From positions 4,278,001 to 4,342,000 of the forward strand of contig NZ_JACIBV010000001.1 in NCBI RefSeq assembly GCF_014195505.1: 64,000 nt of DNA, written 5' to 3'. The stretch is from Nonomuraea dietziae (GTDB taxonomy: Bacteria; Actinomycetota; Actinomycetes; Streptosporangiales; Streptosporangiaceae). This document shows positions 26,719-34,301 of the stretch, piece by piece (the first letter of the stretch is position 1; each line of letters opens with the position of its first letter). Under the pieces are notes generated by a model. The model did not search any database. It saw nothing but the letters and a program-made list of their open reading frames with translations, and was not told the DNA's origin. Both the position numbers and the translations under genes were made by a program.

Positions 26719-27486
26719 TCACGCTAGCCGCCTGGAGGCCAGAATGCTCACCAGATGGAGGATCACTTGAAGTGCGGCCGCCACGGCGCAGGCCACGACG
26801 AGCACCTTCGAGGCGGTGAGATCGCCGAGGACCAGGTCGATCACGGCCGCGACCAGCGCGAGCAGTGACAGCTCGATCGGCTGCACGATCCGGTGGAACT
26901 TCGTCGCCCCCAGCACCCGCCGGCCGAACCCGAGCAGGCCGGAGCGGATCTGCCCAGCGGAGTCCTCGGTGGCGCTCTTCAGACCGCCCTTGGCCCGCGC
27001 CACGTCCACGAGGTCGGTCTCGGCCTTGATGAGGATCGCGCCGAGCGCGGCGGCGAACCCCAGCACGGTGTACCAGTCGGGCAGGACGCTCGAGGCCCGC
27101 CAGCCGAGGCCCGCCAGCAGCGCGGCCTCGGTGAAGTAGGCGCCGACCCTGTCGAGGTAGACGCCGGTCAGCGAGGTCTTCCCGGTCCAGCGGGCCAGCT
27201 CGCCGTCGGAGCAGTCGAGGAGCAGGTAGACCTGGACGAGCAGGGCGGCGCCCACGGCGGCCCACAGGCCTGGCAGCGCGAGCACCACACCCGCCACGAC
27301 GCCGGCCGCCGTCATCACCCAGGTCAGCTGGTTGGGCGTGACCGATGTCCTGGTCAGCAGCCAGGTGACGCGGAGAGAGAGCCTGCGCATGTAGAGCACG
27401 CCGGCCCAGTGCTCGCCGTTCCTCCGCTCGAGGTGGCCGGCGGGCTGGGCGACCGCCCGCAGCTCAGCTACCGAAGGCCCGGACAT
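26719..27486 (-). CDS. CDP-alcohol phosphatidyltransferase-fold membrane enzyme lacking the last motif Asp
   Basis: The 255-residue protein has about six helices. The CDP-alcohol motif reads DCSDGELAR, then GVYLDRVGAY. The expected form is DxxDGxxAR...GxxxDxxxD; the final Asp, which acts as catalytic base in characterised enzymes, is Ala here. It overlaps the start region of the G1P-dehydrogenase gene by 23 nt. With that gene and the cytidylyltransferase it probably transfers a CDP-activated glycerol-phosphate-type head group to an unknown acceptor. Whether it is active is open. Confidence 0.8.
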   Translation of the reverse strand: MSGPSVAELRAVAQPAGHLERRNGEHWAGVLYMRRLSLRVTWLLTRTSVTPNQLTWVMTAAGVVAGVVLALPGLWAAVGAALLVQVYLLLDCSDGELARWTGKTSLTGVYLDRVGAYFTEAALLAGLGWRASSVLPDWYTVLGFAAALGAILIKAETDLVDVARAKGGLKSATEDSAGQIRSGLLGFGRRVLGATKFHRIVQPIELSLLALVAAVIDLVLGDLTASKVLVVACAVAAALQVILHLVSILASRRLA

Positions 27487-28522
27487 AGCTCTCCACCCGA
27501 TCGCGAACCTCTGACTCGGAAAGCCTCAGGTGCTCGAGGATCGTGTAGCGACCTGGACGGGTGGAGGGCGCCAGCATGACGGCCTCGGTGAACTGCTCCA
27601 CGCTGAGGCCGATGTCGCCGGGCGTGACGGGCAGCTGGTGCTGCCTGAGGCAGTCGACCACCTGCGCCAGCCTGCCCTGGTCCTCCCTGAGGAAGAAACA
27701 GAAGGCGGCACCGATCCCGGCGAGCTCGCCATGGTTGGACGTGCCGGGGAAGAGCTGATCCACGGCATGAAGGATCTCATGATCTCCGCCACTCGAGGGA
27801 CGCGAGGAGCCGGCGATCACCATGGACATGCCCGACAGGATCAGCGACTCGGCCAGAACGGTCAGGAACGCGTCGGACTCGATGGAGTCCTTGCGGCCGA
27901 TCAGCGCCTCGGCCGAGGTGCGCGCCATCGAGCAGGCCAGGCCGTCGATCGGCTCGCCCCGCTCGACGTTGGCCAGCTGCCAGTCCTCGATCGCCGACAG
28001 GTTGCTGACCACGTCGCCCACGCCCGACCTGACGAGCGCGTCGGGAGCGGCCTGCACGAAGTCGAGGTCGACGAGGATGGCCAGCGGCATCGGCACCCCG
28101 AAGGAGCCCTTGCCGCCCTCGTAGACCAGCGAGGCGGTCGGCGAGCAGATACCGTCGTGGGACAGGTTGGTGGCCACGGCCACCATCGGGATCCCCGCCA
28201 GGGAGGCGGCGTACTTGGTGGCGTCGATCGTGCGGCCTCCGCCGACGCCCACGACCACCTCGTAGGCGCCCTTGCGCAGGTCGGCGCCGAGCGAGACGGC
28301 GGCGTCGACCGAGCCGTCCGCGACGCGGAACACCTCCGCCTCGGAGAGGGTCAGAGCGATGAGACCCTCGATGTGGTCACCCTGACCGGGGCCGACCGCG
28401 ACGGCGACCCTGCCTGAGGTGGCCACCCTGCTGTCGGCCAGGAGCGCGCCGAGCTGTGCGACCGCGCCCCGCCGTACCTCGATGGTGAGGGGCGCGGGCA
28501 GCATCCTCGCTAGAAGCGGCAT
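27464..28522 (-). CDS. sn-glycerol-1-phosphate dehydrogenase-like (iron-containing ADH fold, EgsA/AraM type)
   Basis: The 352-residue protein has the NAD-binding GGGRTIDATKYAA loop, TNLSHDGICSP, and metal-ligand segments SGVGDVVSNL, HEILHAVDQLFPG and SNHGELAGIG. This set is typical of EgsA/AraM enzymes that reduce dihydroxyacetone phosphate to sn-glycerol-1-phosphate. G1P is the archaeal lipid stereoisomer; in bacteria it feeds other polymers or lipids. The neighbours encode a cytidylyltransferase (11 bp upstream) and CDP-alcohol transferases, a chain DHAP to G1P to CDP-glycerol-like donor to polymer. The chain is inference. Confidence 0.85.
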   Translation of the reverse strand: MPLLARMLPAPLTIEVRRGAVAQLGALLADSRVATSGRVAVAVGPGQGDHIEGLIALTLSEAEVFRVADGSVDAAVSLGADLRKGAYEVVVGVGGGRTIDATKYAASLAGIPMVAVATNLSHDGICSPTASLVYEGGKGSFGVPMPLAILVDLDFVQAAPDALVRSGVGDVVSNLSAIEDWQLANVERGEPIDGLACSMARTSAEALIGRKDSIESDAFLTVLAESLILSGMSMVIAGSSRPSSGGDHEILHAVDQLFPGTSNHGELAGIGAAFCFFLREDQGRLAQVVDCLRQHQLPVTPGDIGLSVEQFTEAVMLAPSTRPGRYTILEHLRLSESEVRDRVESYVRAFGS

Positions 28523-28532
28523 CTAGCCTCCC

Positions 28533-29264
28533 CTAGTAACGGGCGGCGATGTCGCGGGCCTTGTTCAGGTCGTCGTGGTTGTCGACCTCGACCCACTCGA
28601 CCTTGCCGATCGGCGCGACGTGGATCTGCTCACCGCGCTCGACCATCTCCTGGTAGCCGTCCTCGTAGTAGAGCTGAGGGTCGCGCTCGAAGGTGGCCTG
28701 CAGGGCGTCGGCGAGCTTCTGCGCGGCGCCGGGGCGGATGAGGGTCGCGCCGATGTACTCGCCGTAGGCGTCGGCGGGGTCCATGAGCTTGGTGATGCGC
28801 TGGAGCGAGCCGTCGCGCAGGGTCACCTTCATCTCCTCGTCGGCCAGCGACTTGACGTCGTCGACCGCGAGCAGGATGTCGCTGGTGACCGGAGCCGACA
28901 GCAGCGTCTCCTCGACCGAGACCGGATGCACGGTGTCGCCGTTGACCAGCAGCGCGCCCTGCGCGAAGTGCTCGCGCGCGCACCACAGGGAGTAGGCGTT
29001 GTTCCACTCCTCGGCCTTGTCGTTGTGCACGAGCTCGATCTTCACGCCGTAACGCCGTTCGAAGTCGGCCTTGCGCTCTTGTACGGCCTGCGCCGCGTAT
29101 CCGACCACGATCACCACGTCACGCAGGTCGACCGCCGCGAGGTTGCGCAGCGAGATGTCCATGATCGTGGTTTCTCCGTCGACCGGCACGAGCGCCTTGG
29201 GCAGCGTGTCGGTGTACGGCCGCAGGCGTCGTCCGGCCCCGGCGGCCAGCACCATTCCCAGCAA
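28533..29264 (-). CDS. LicC-like nucleotidyltransferase (CTP:alcohol-phosphate cytidylyltransferase)
   Basis: The 243-residue protein has VLAAGAGRRLRPYT, LPKALVPV, then HNDKAEEWNNAYSLW and LLVNGDTV (metal-binding Asp), and ends WVEVDNHDDL. NDK...NNAYSLW is the signature of LicC-type phosphocholine cytidylyltransferases and their relatives that activate small alcohol phosphates. Given the G1P dehydrogenase directly downstream, the likely substrate is glycerol-1-phosphate or a related polyol phosphate. It heads the three-gene set and lies after a 335-bp gap holding tandem repeats. Confidence 0.85.
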   Translation of the reverse strand: MLGMVLAAGAGRRLRPYTDTLPKALVPVDGETTIMDISLRNLAAVDLRDVVIVVGYAAQAVQERKADFERRYGVKIELVHNDKAEEWNNAYSLWCAREHFAQGALLVNGDTVHPVSVEETLLSAPVTSDILLAVDDVKSLADEEMKVTLRDGSLQRITKLMDPADAYGEYIGATLIRPGAAQKLADALQATFERDPQLYYEDGYQEMVERGEQIHVAPIGKVEWVEVDNHDDLNKARDIAARY

Positions 29265-29340
29265 CGTGCACTCCTCAGTCGAGCATGACTACGTAAGACC
29301 CCAAAGGTTAGTTGCCTGGAGGGCCTGATCGTGTAATCCG

Positions 29341-29574
29341 GAGCGAAGGAGCTCGGCGGGAGTGAGCGAGGATCAACCCGATGCCAACGAGCGCCGAGCG
29401 GTCGCGACCGTCAAACACGAGCGAAGGAGCTCGGCGGGAGTGAGCGAGGATCAACCCGATGCCAACGAGCGCCGAGCGGTCGCGACCGTCAAACACGAGC
29501 GAAGGAGCTCGGCGGCAGGCAGCGAGAATCAACCCAACGCCAACGAGCGCCGAGCGGTCGCGACCGTCGAACAC
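29341..29574. repeat. Three tandem copies of a 78-bp repeat
   Basis: Units start at 29341, 29419 and 29497. The first two are identical; the third differs at several bases in its middle. Each unit holds GCTCGGCG and its complement CGCCGAGC about 33 bp apart, plus the palindrome GGTCGCGACC, so each can fold into a hairpin. The repeats fill most of the 335-bp gap between the cytidylyltransferase start and the DUF5941-like gene. One minus-strand frame stays open through all three copies but lacks other signs of coding. Confidence 0.95.
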
Positions 29575-29599
29575 CGTGTCACGGCCGTCCCACACGGCT

Positions 29600-30223
29600 T
29601 CAGTCGGCGGTCCCCGTGTCGGCCGCGTCCACGCCGGAGCGAGGGGCGGCGAGCCAGCACGTCATGGACTCCCAGCCGAACAGGCACCACAGGTAGACCG
29701 TCAGCAGCACGCACACCGCCGTCATCTGGCCGATGATCACACCGGCCGCCACCACCAGCATGCGTCCGTCCCATCCGAGACCCGCGGTGGCCAGCCAGTG
29801 CGGCGGGTAGACGCGCTGCCTGATGCGATAGACCAGGTCGTAGTGGTGGAAGGCCATCGCCCCGAGCAGCGCGAAGATCATCACCGGGTGCAGGTCGTGG
29901 CCGAAACAGACGGCGGCGACGAAGACGTACTCGGTGGTCCGCAGGATCGGAGGGACGAACCAGTCGAGTCTTCCGTCGTGCGGGTGCGAGCTGCCGGGCC
30001 CCGCCAGCAGCAGCGCCACGGCGGGAGCGAACACGGCCAGTCCGTCAGTGCCGCCCACGCCGACCAGAAGCAGGATGCCGGTGACGAACGCCCCCGCGAT
30101 CGCGGGCGGCAGCGGCGGCAGCTGGCCCGCCACGAGCGCGCCCATGCCGCGCGAGAACGGCCCGTCGTCGCGGTAGGCGACCACGGTGCTGCGGGGTACG
30201 GGAACCATGTGGACCGAGATCAT
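29600..30223 (-). CDS. Polytopic membrane protein resembling the DUF5941 tail of CDP-alcohol transferases
   Basis: The 207-residue protein has about four hydrophobic helices and conserved-looking HHYDLVYR in a loop. ATG 30223 overlaps the stop of the CDP-alcohol transferase gene (ATGA). I recall that related actinobacterial proteins are often one chain made of a nucleotidyltransferase-like domain, a CDP-alcohol transferase domain and a DUF5941 domain; here the last part is a separate coupled gene. Function is unknown; it probably works in a complex with the upstream product. Confidence 0.65.
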   Translation of the reverse strand: MISVHMVPVPRSTVVAYRDDGPFSRGMGALVAGQLPPLPPAIAGAFVTGILLLVGVGGTDGLAVFAPAVALLLAGPGSSHPHDGRLDWFVPPILRTTEYVFVAAVCFGHDLHPVMIFALLGAMAFHHYDLVYRIRQRVYPPHWLATAGLGWDGRMLVVAAGVIIGQMTAVCVLLTVYLWCLFGWESMTCWLAAPRSGVDAADTGTAD

Positions 30224-31677
30224 GAGGTGGACCTCGCGATCCTGCCGACGAGTTGGTAGAGCAGGGCAAGCCCGCCCCATGCGAGCAGCGCGGTGAAGGT
30301 CACCTTGGCGTTGAAGAACGCGGCGGTGATCGCGATCAGCGCCATGCGCTCGCCGATCGGCAGGACGATCATCTTCTTGAGCCAGCGGGCGACCGTCTCG
30401 CGCTCGAGCCGCTGCGCGAGCCCGAGCACTCCGCGCCGCGGCGCGGCGGAACGGCCCACGTCCTCCGACTCCAGCAGCGACCTCGGCGGCCTGGCCCACG
30501 TGGCGCCGACGCGCCTGGCGTCGGCCACCGCACCCTTGTAGGAGAAGTCGACCATGTGCCTGAGCATCTGGAGGATCATCGCCGCCACCGCCATCCGCCA
30601 GATGCCCTCCGGTCCTCCGTTGGCGGCGTCGTGACCCGCGGAGTAGCCGATGGCGAGGCCGACGTAGACGATGTACTCCTTCAGCCTGTCGGCCATCGCG
30701 TCGACCCAGGCGCCGAGGCGTGAGAACGTGCGGGTGTAGCGGGCGAGCTGGCCGTCCACGCAGTCGAGCACGAACGACAGCAGCACCAGCGCCGCGCCGA
30801 GGATCTGGGCGCCCCTGGTGCCCTCCGAGAACCACACCGCCGCCAGGACCGCGAGCCCCACCGAGATGCCCGTCACCGCGTTGGGCGTCAGCTTCAGCCT
30901 CGCGGCCAGCCGGACCAGGTGCGGCGACCACGAACTGACGAAGAAGGTGGCGAAGAAGCCGTCGTCGACCTTGACCGCGGTGTCGAGCCGTACCTTGGCC
31001 TCGTCCACGTCGGACAGGCGGGTCACGGCCAGGTCGGCGGCCGACTGGGCGGCCACCCTGTCGGCGTGCAGCGGTCCGAGCTGCGCGGCGCGCACGCCCA
31101 CGCCCGAGCGGACGAGGCCGACCAGCAGCAGGTCGATGGCCTCGATCGGGGTGACGGGGCCGAGGCGGCCTGTGTCGGCGAGCTCGGCCAGTTCGTCGGC
31201 GATGTCGGCCAGGGTGCCGAGGGCGGCCTCGCCGACCTGCAGCACGCCCCTGAAGGTGGCGTTGGCCTCGGGCACGAGGTGGTAGGAGCTGCCGGCCGCC
31301 ACGACCCTGCCGTTCTCGACCCTGACGGGCGGGCGCAGCGGCCCGACGGTGGCGTCGGCGCTGACCAGCGCGCCGGTGTTGCGCGAGGGGTGCTCCACGA
31401 GCACGGCCAGCGCCTCGGTGTGGGCGACGAGGTCGGCGGGCAGCAGCACGAGCGTGCCCGTGGAGATGCGCGCGATCTTGGCCACCCCGCGCAGGTCGGC
31501 GCCGAGGCCGCCGCCCTGCGGCACCACGTGCACGTCGCGCACGGGCAGCATCAGCAGCTGGTCGTTGACCCTGTCGAGCAGGGTGCCGTCCGCGCACGAC
31601 AGCCGGGCGGCCGGAGTGGTGGCGAGCACCACGGCCGCCGCCGTGAGGCCCTCTCGGGTGGTGGTGGATTCTGGCAC
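30220..31677 (-). CDS. Fusion of a nucleotidyltransferase-like domain and a CDP-alcohol phosphotransferase
   Basis: About 485 residues. The N-terminal ~230 residues look like a degraded NTP-transferase fold (ATTPAARLSCADG, LLPADLVAHTEAL) without the full GxGxR loop. The C-terminal half has the complete CDP-alcohol motif: DCVDGQLAR followed by GAWVDAMAD, with all four Asp residues, and six or so helices. It is therefore the better candidate for the active phosphotransferase in this block. I chose GTG 31677 because GAAGGAG lies 8 nt upstream; the longer frame from 31743 has no ribosome site. Acceptor is unknown. Confidence 0.82.
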   Translation of the reverse strand: MPESTTTREGLTAAAVVLATTPAARLSCADGTLLDRVNDQLLMLPVRDVHVVPQGGGLGADLRGVAKIARISTGTLVLLPADLVAHTEALAVLVEHPSRNTGALVSADATVGPLRPPVRVENGRVVAAGSSYHLVPEANATFRGVLQVGEAALGTLADIADELAELADTGRLGPVTPIEAIDLLLVGLVRSGVGVRAAQLGPLHADRVAAQSAADLAVTRLSDVDEAKVRLDTAVKVDDGFFATFFVSSWSPHLVRLAARLKLTPNAVTGISVGLAVLAAVWFSEGTRGAQILGAALVLLSFVLDCVDGQLARYTRTFSRLGAWVDAMADRLKEYIVYVGLAIGYSAGHDAANGGPEGIWRMAVAAMILQMLRHMVDFSYKGAVADARRVGATWARPPRSLLESEDVGRSAAPRRGVLGLAQRLERETVARWLKKMIVLPIGERMALIAITAAFFNAKVTFTALLAWGGLALLYQLVGRIARSTS

Positions 31678-31784
31678 GCGCGGTTCTCCTTCGGATACGA
31701 GGAGTGCGTTGCCCAGCGTAGCGACCGCCTGACCGCAAATCACGAGTGCGCGGCCGCGACGCGCGTGACCGTTACGCTCGCTAT

Positions 31785-33167
31785 ATGAAATCTGGGCTGC
31801 GCACTGTGGGAGTGCTCCTCGCCGGGGGCGTCGGTCAGCGTGTCGGGCTCGGCGCCCCGAAGCAGCTCATCAGGATCGCCGGCCGGTCGATCATCGAGCA
31901 CACCCTCGCCCTGTTCAACGCCTCGCCCGAGATCGACGAGATCATAGTGCTGATGACCCCGGGTTTCACGGCCGAGGTCGGCGAGCTGGTCGCCGCGCGC
32001 GGTTTCGGCAAGGTGAGCCACGTGCTGGAGGGCGGCGCCACCCGTTCCGAGACCACCTGGCGGGCGCTGCGGGCGCTGGGCGACGCCGAGTGCAACGTGC
32101 TCCTCCACGACGCCGTACGGCCGCTGCTGGAGCCCCGGATCATCACGGAGTGTGTCGAGGCGCTGAAGGAGGCGAGCGCGGTCGAGGTCGCCATCCCGAG
32201 CTCGGACACGATCGTCGTGACGGCGCAGGGCCCCGGCGGCGAGGTCGTCAGGGAGGTCCCCGACCGGTCGCGGCTGCGTCGCGTCCAGACACCCCAGGGC
32301 TTCAGGCTGTCGGTGATCCGCGAGGCGTACGAGCGGGCCTTCGCCGACCCCGGGTTCACGCTGCGGCCCGCGACCGACGACTGCGGCGTGGTGCTGCGGT
32401 ACCTGCCAGAGGTGCCGATCGTGGTCGTGCCGGGCAGCGAGCGCAACATCAAGGTCACCCACCCCGTCGACGTGCACATCGCCGAGCGGCTCTTCCAACT
32501 GGCGGCCTCCGCGGCTCCCCTGCCCTCGCAGGACGTCCTGCGCGAGGCGCTCGACGGCAGGAGCGTGGTCGTCTTCGGCGGCGGCCACGGGATCGGTGCC
32601 GCGGTGGCCGAGCTCGCACGCGGCCACGGCGCCGTCGTGCGCTCCTTCTCCCGCTCGCTGGACGGCGTGCGCGTGGAGGACGCCGCCTCGGTCGCCAAGG
32701 CGCTGGCCGAGGTGGGCAGCGTCGACTTCGTGGTGAACGCCGCCGAGGTGCTGCACGTGGGCAGGCTGGCTGAGGCCTCGGAGGCGGTCGTCGCCGGGGC
32801 CGTGGACGTCAACGTGCTCGGCCCGGTGAACGTGGCACGCGCCGCCCACCCCTATCTCAGGGAGAGCGGTGGCGCGTTGCTGTTCTACACCGCGCCCGGT
32901 CCACGGCGCGGGCAGGCGGGACACGGTCTCTACTGCGCGACCAAGGCCGCCGTCGTCGAGCTCACGCGGGCGCTGGCCGACGAGTGGGAGGGTGAGGGGA
33001 TCAGGGTGAACTGCGTCAACCCCTGTCGTCCCGGCACGCCGGTGGGCGCCTCGGGGCAGGAGCCGCACGCCCTGCCTTCGCCGCGCGCGGTCGCCGTGAC
33101 CTCGATAGGGGTGCTGGCCTCGGGCCTGACGGGTCAGGTCGTCGACGTCCTCGCCGACGACGAGTGA
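31785..33167 (+). CDS. IspD/TarI-type cytidylyltransferase fused to a short-chain reductase (Bcs1/Acs1-like CDP-ribitol synthase)
   Basis: The 460-residue protein joins an IspD-family domain (VLLAGGVGQRVGLGAPKQL, then HDAVRPLL, VQTPQGF, and RNIKVTHPVD) to an SDR domain (VVFGGGHGIGAAVAELA, then an S/Y-x3-K site in GHGLYCATKAAVVEL). The same fusion in Haemophilus Bcs1/Acs1 reduces ribulose-5-phosphate and makes CDP-ribitol; plain IspD lacks the SDR half. Hence CDP-ribitol or a similar CDP-polyol for a teichoic-like polymer is the best reading. ATG 31785 has no clear ribosome site. Confidence 0.85.
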   Translation: MKSGLRTVGVLLAGGVGQRVGLGAPKQLIRIAGRSIIEHTLALFNASPEIDEIIVLMTPGFTAEVGELVAARGFGKVSHVLEGGATRSETTWRALRALGDAECNVLLHDAVRPLLEPRIITECVEALKEASAVEVAIPSSDTIVVTAQGPGGEVVREVPDRSRLRRVQTPQGFRLSVIREAYERAFADPGFTLRPATDDCGVVLRYLPEVPIVVVPGSERNIKVTHPVDVHIAERLFQLAASAAPLPSQDVLREALDGRSVVVFGGGHGIGAAVAELARGHGAVVRSFSRSLDGVRVEDAASVAKALAEVGSVDFVVNAAEVLHVGRLAEASEAVVAGAVDVNVLGPVNVARAAHPYLRESGGALLFYTAPGPRRGQAGHGLYCATKAAVVELTRALADEWEGEGIRVNCVNPCRPGTPVGASGQEPHALPSPRAVAVTSIGVLASGLTGQVVDVLADDE

Positions 33168-33194
33168 CCCGGCCCCTGGTGGAGGGGCCGGGTC
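33166..33194. terminator. Bidirectional hairpin terminator
   Basis: GACCCGGCCCCT and its exact complement surround a GGTGG loop, giving a perfect 12-bp stem. It begins at the stop of the CDP-ribitol-synthase-like gene and ends 19 bp before the stop of the convergent GT2 gene, so it serves both strands. Confidence 0.85.
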
Positions 33195-33212
33195 GGCGAG
33201 GTGACAGGAAGG

Positions 33213-34235
33213 TCAGCGCGGGGGTCTGGCGAGCTTGCGGGGGCTGGTGAGGAAGCCCCAGCCCCACGACATGTGCATGGCCGCGTAGACGAACGGCAGC
33301 GCGAACCTGGCCCGCGCGGGCAACCCGCTGCCGGTCACCATCGAGCCGCCGGTGATCGCCAGCACGTAGCCGCCTGGAATGATCAACGCGAGCGGGAAGA
33401 ACGGCGAGACCAGCAGCCCTGCCGCGATCGCGACCACCGCGGCGGGCGGGGCGAGGTAGCGCAGGTTGATCGTGCCCTCGTGGGTGCGCGCCACGACGCG
33501 CCGCCACCTGCCGTAGTGGAAGTACTGCTTGGCCAGGGCCCGCAGGTTCGGCCTCGGCCGGTAGGTGACGCGCATCCTGGGCTGGAACCACACCAGGCCG
33601 CCGCTCTCGCGGATGCGGTGGTTCATCTCCCAGTCCTGGGCGCGCTGGAAGTGCTCGTCGTAGCCGCCGACCCGTTTCAGGGCCGAGCGTCTGAACACGC
33701 CGAGGTAGACGGTGTCGGCGGGGCCCGCCGTGCCGCCCACGTGGAAGGCGGCCGAGCCGACGCCGATCTTGGAGGTCATCGCGCGGGCGACGGCCTGCTC
33801 GAAGGCGGTGACGCCCTCGGCCGCCATGACGCCGCCGACGTTGTCGGCTCCGGTCTCCTCCAGCGTCTCGACCGCCACCCTGAGGTAGTCGTCGGGCAGC
33901 ATGGCGTGCCCGTCGACCCTGGCGATGATCTCGTGGCGGGAGGCGCCGATGGCGGCGTTGAGCGCGTTAGGGGTGCGCCCGGTCGGGTTGGCCACCACGG
34001 TCACCCTGGGGTCCGCCGCCGCGATCGCGTCGGCCACCTCCTGGGTGCGGTCGCGTGAGGGCCCGACGGCGAGCACGACTTCGATGGGGCCTGGGTAGGC
34101 CTGGGCGAGGATCTGGTCGACGGCCTCGCGCAGGTGCCGTTCCTCGTTGAGGATCGGCATCACGACGGAGATCGCCGGCCAGGCGCGCGTCTGAGGGAAC
34201 GCGGGCTGCGCGGGCGAGTCGGGGAACTGCTTCAT
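33213..34235 (-). CDS. GT2-family glycosyltransferase with C-terminal membrane helices
   Basis: The 340-residue protein has a GT-A domain: SVVMPILNEERHLREAV, GPSRDRTQEVA, ARVDGHAMLP (DxD-equivalent DGH), then RRSALKRVGGYDE and the QRAQDWEMNHRI base region. Two or three hydrophobic segments follow near the end. This matches succinoglycan/ExoA-like transferases. I chose ATG 34235 with TGAGG 6 nt upstream; GTG 34247 is possible. It diverges from the second LCP gene. Confidence 0.85.
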   Translation of the reverse strand: MKQFPDSPAQPAFPQTRAWPAISVVMPILNEERHLREAVDQILAQAYPGPIEVVLAVGPSRDRTQEVADAIAAADPRVTVVANPTGRTPNALNAAIGASRHEIIARVDGHAMLPDDYLRVAVETLEETGADNVGGVMAAEGVTAFEQAVARAMTSKIGVGSAAFHVGGTAGPADTVYLGVFRRSALKRVGGYDEHFQRAQDWEMNHRIRESGGLVWFQPRMRVTYRPRPNLRALAKQYFHYGRWRRVVARTHEGTINLRYLAPPAAVVAIAAGLLVSPFFPLALIIPGGYVLAITGGSMVTGSGLPARARFALPFVYAAMHMSWGWGFLTSPRKLARPPR

Positions 34236-34301
34236 GGCGGGCCTCACGCTACTGTACGACGAGGGGAGGAGAGCAATCCCTGCGGTGTTTGGAGGGGTGC
34301 C

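Noticed and set aside
29341..29574. CRISPR array
   Set aside because: The repeats are directly adjacent 78-bp units without spacers, and no cas gene is present.
29308..29595. Frame through the tandem repeats encoding a repeated ~26-residue peptide
   Set aside because: The unit is 78 bp, a multiple of three, so any open frame repeats. No ribosome site or independent coding sign.
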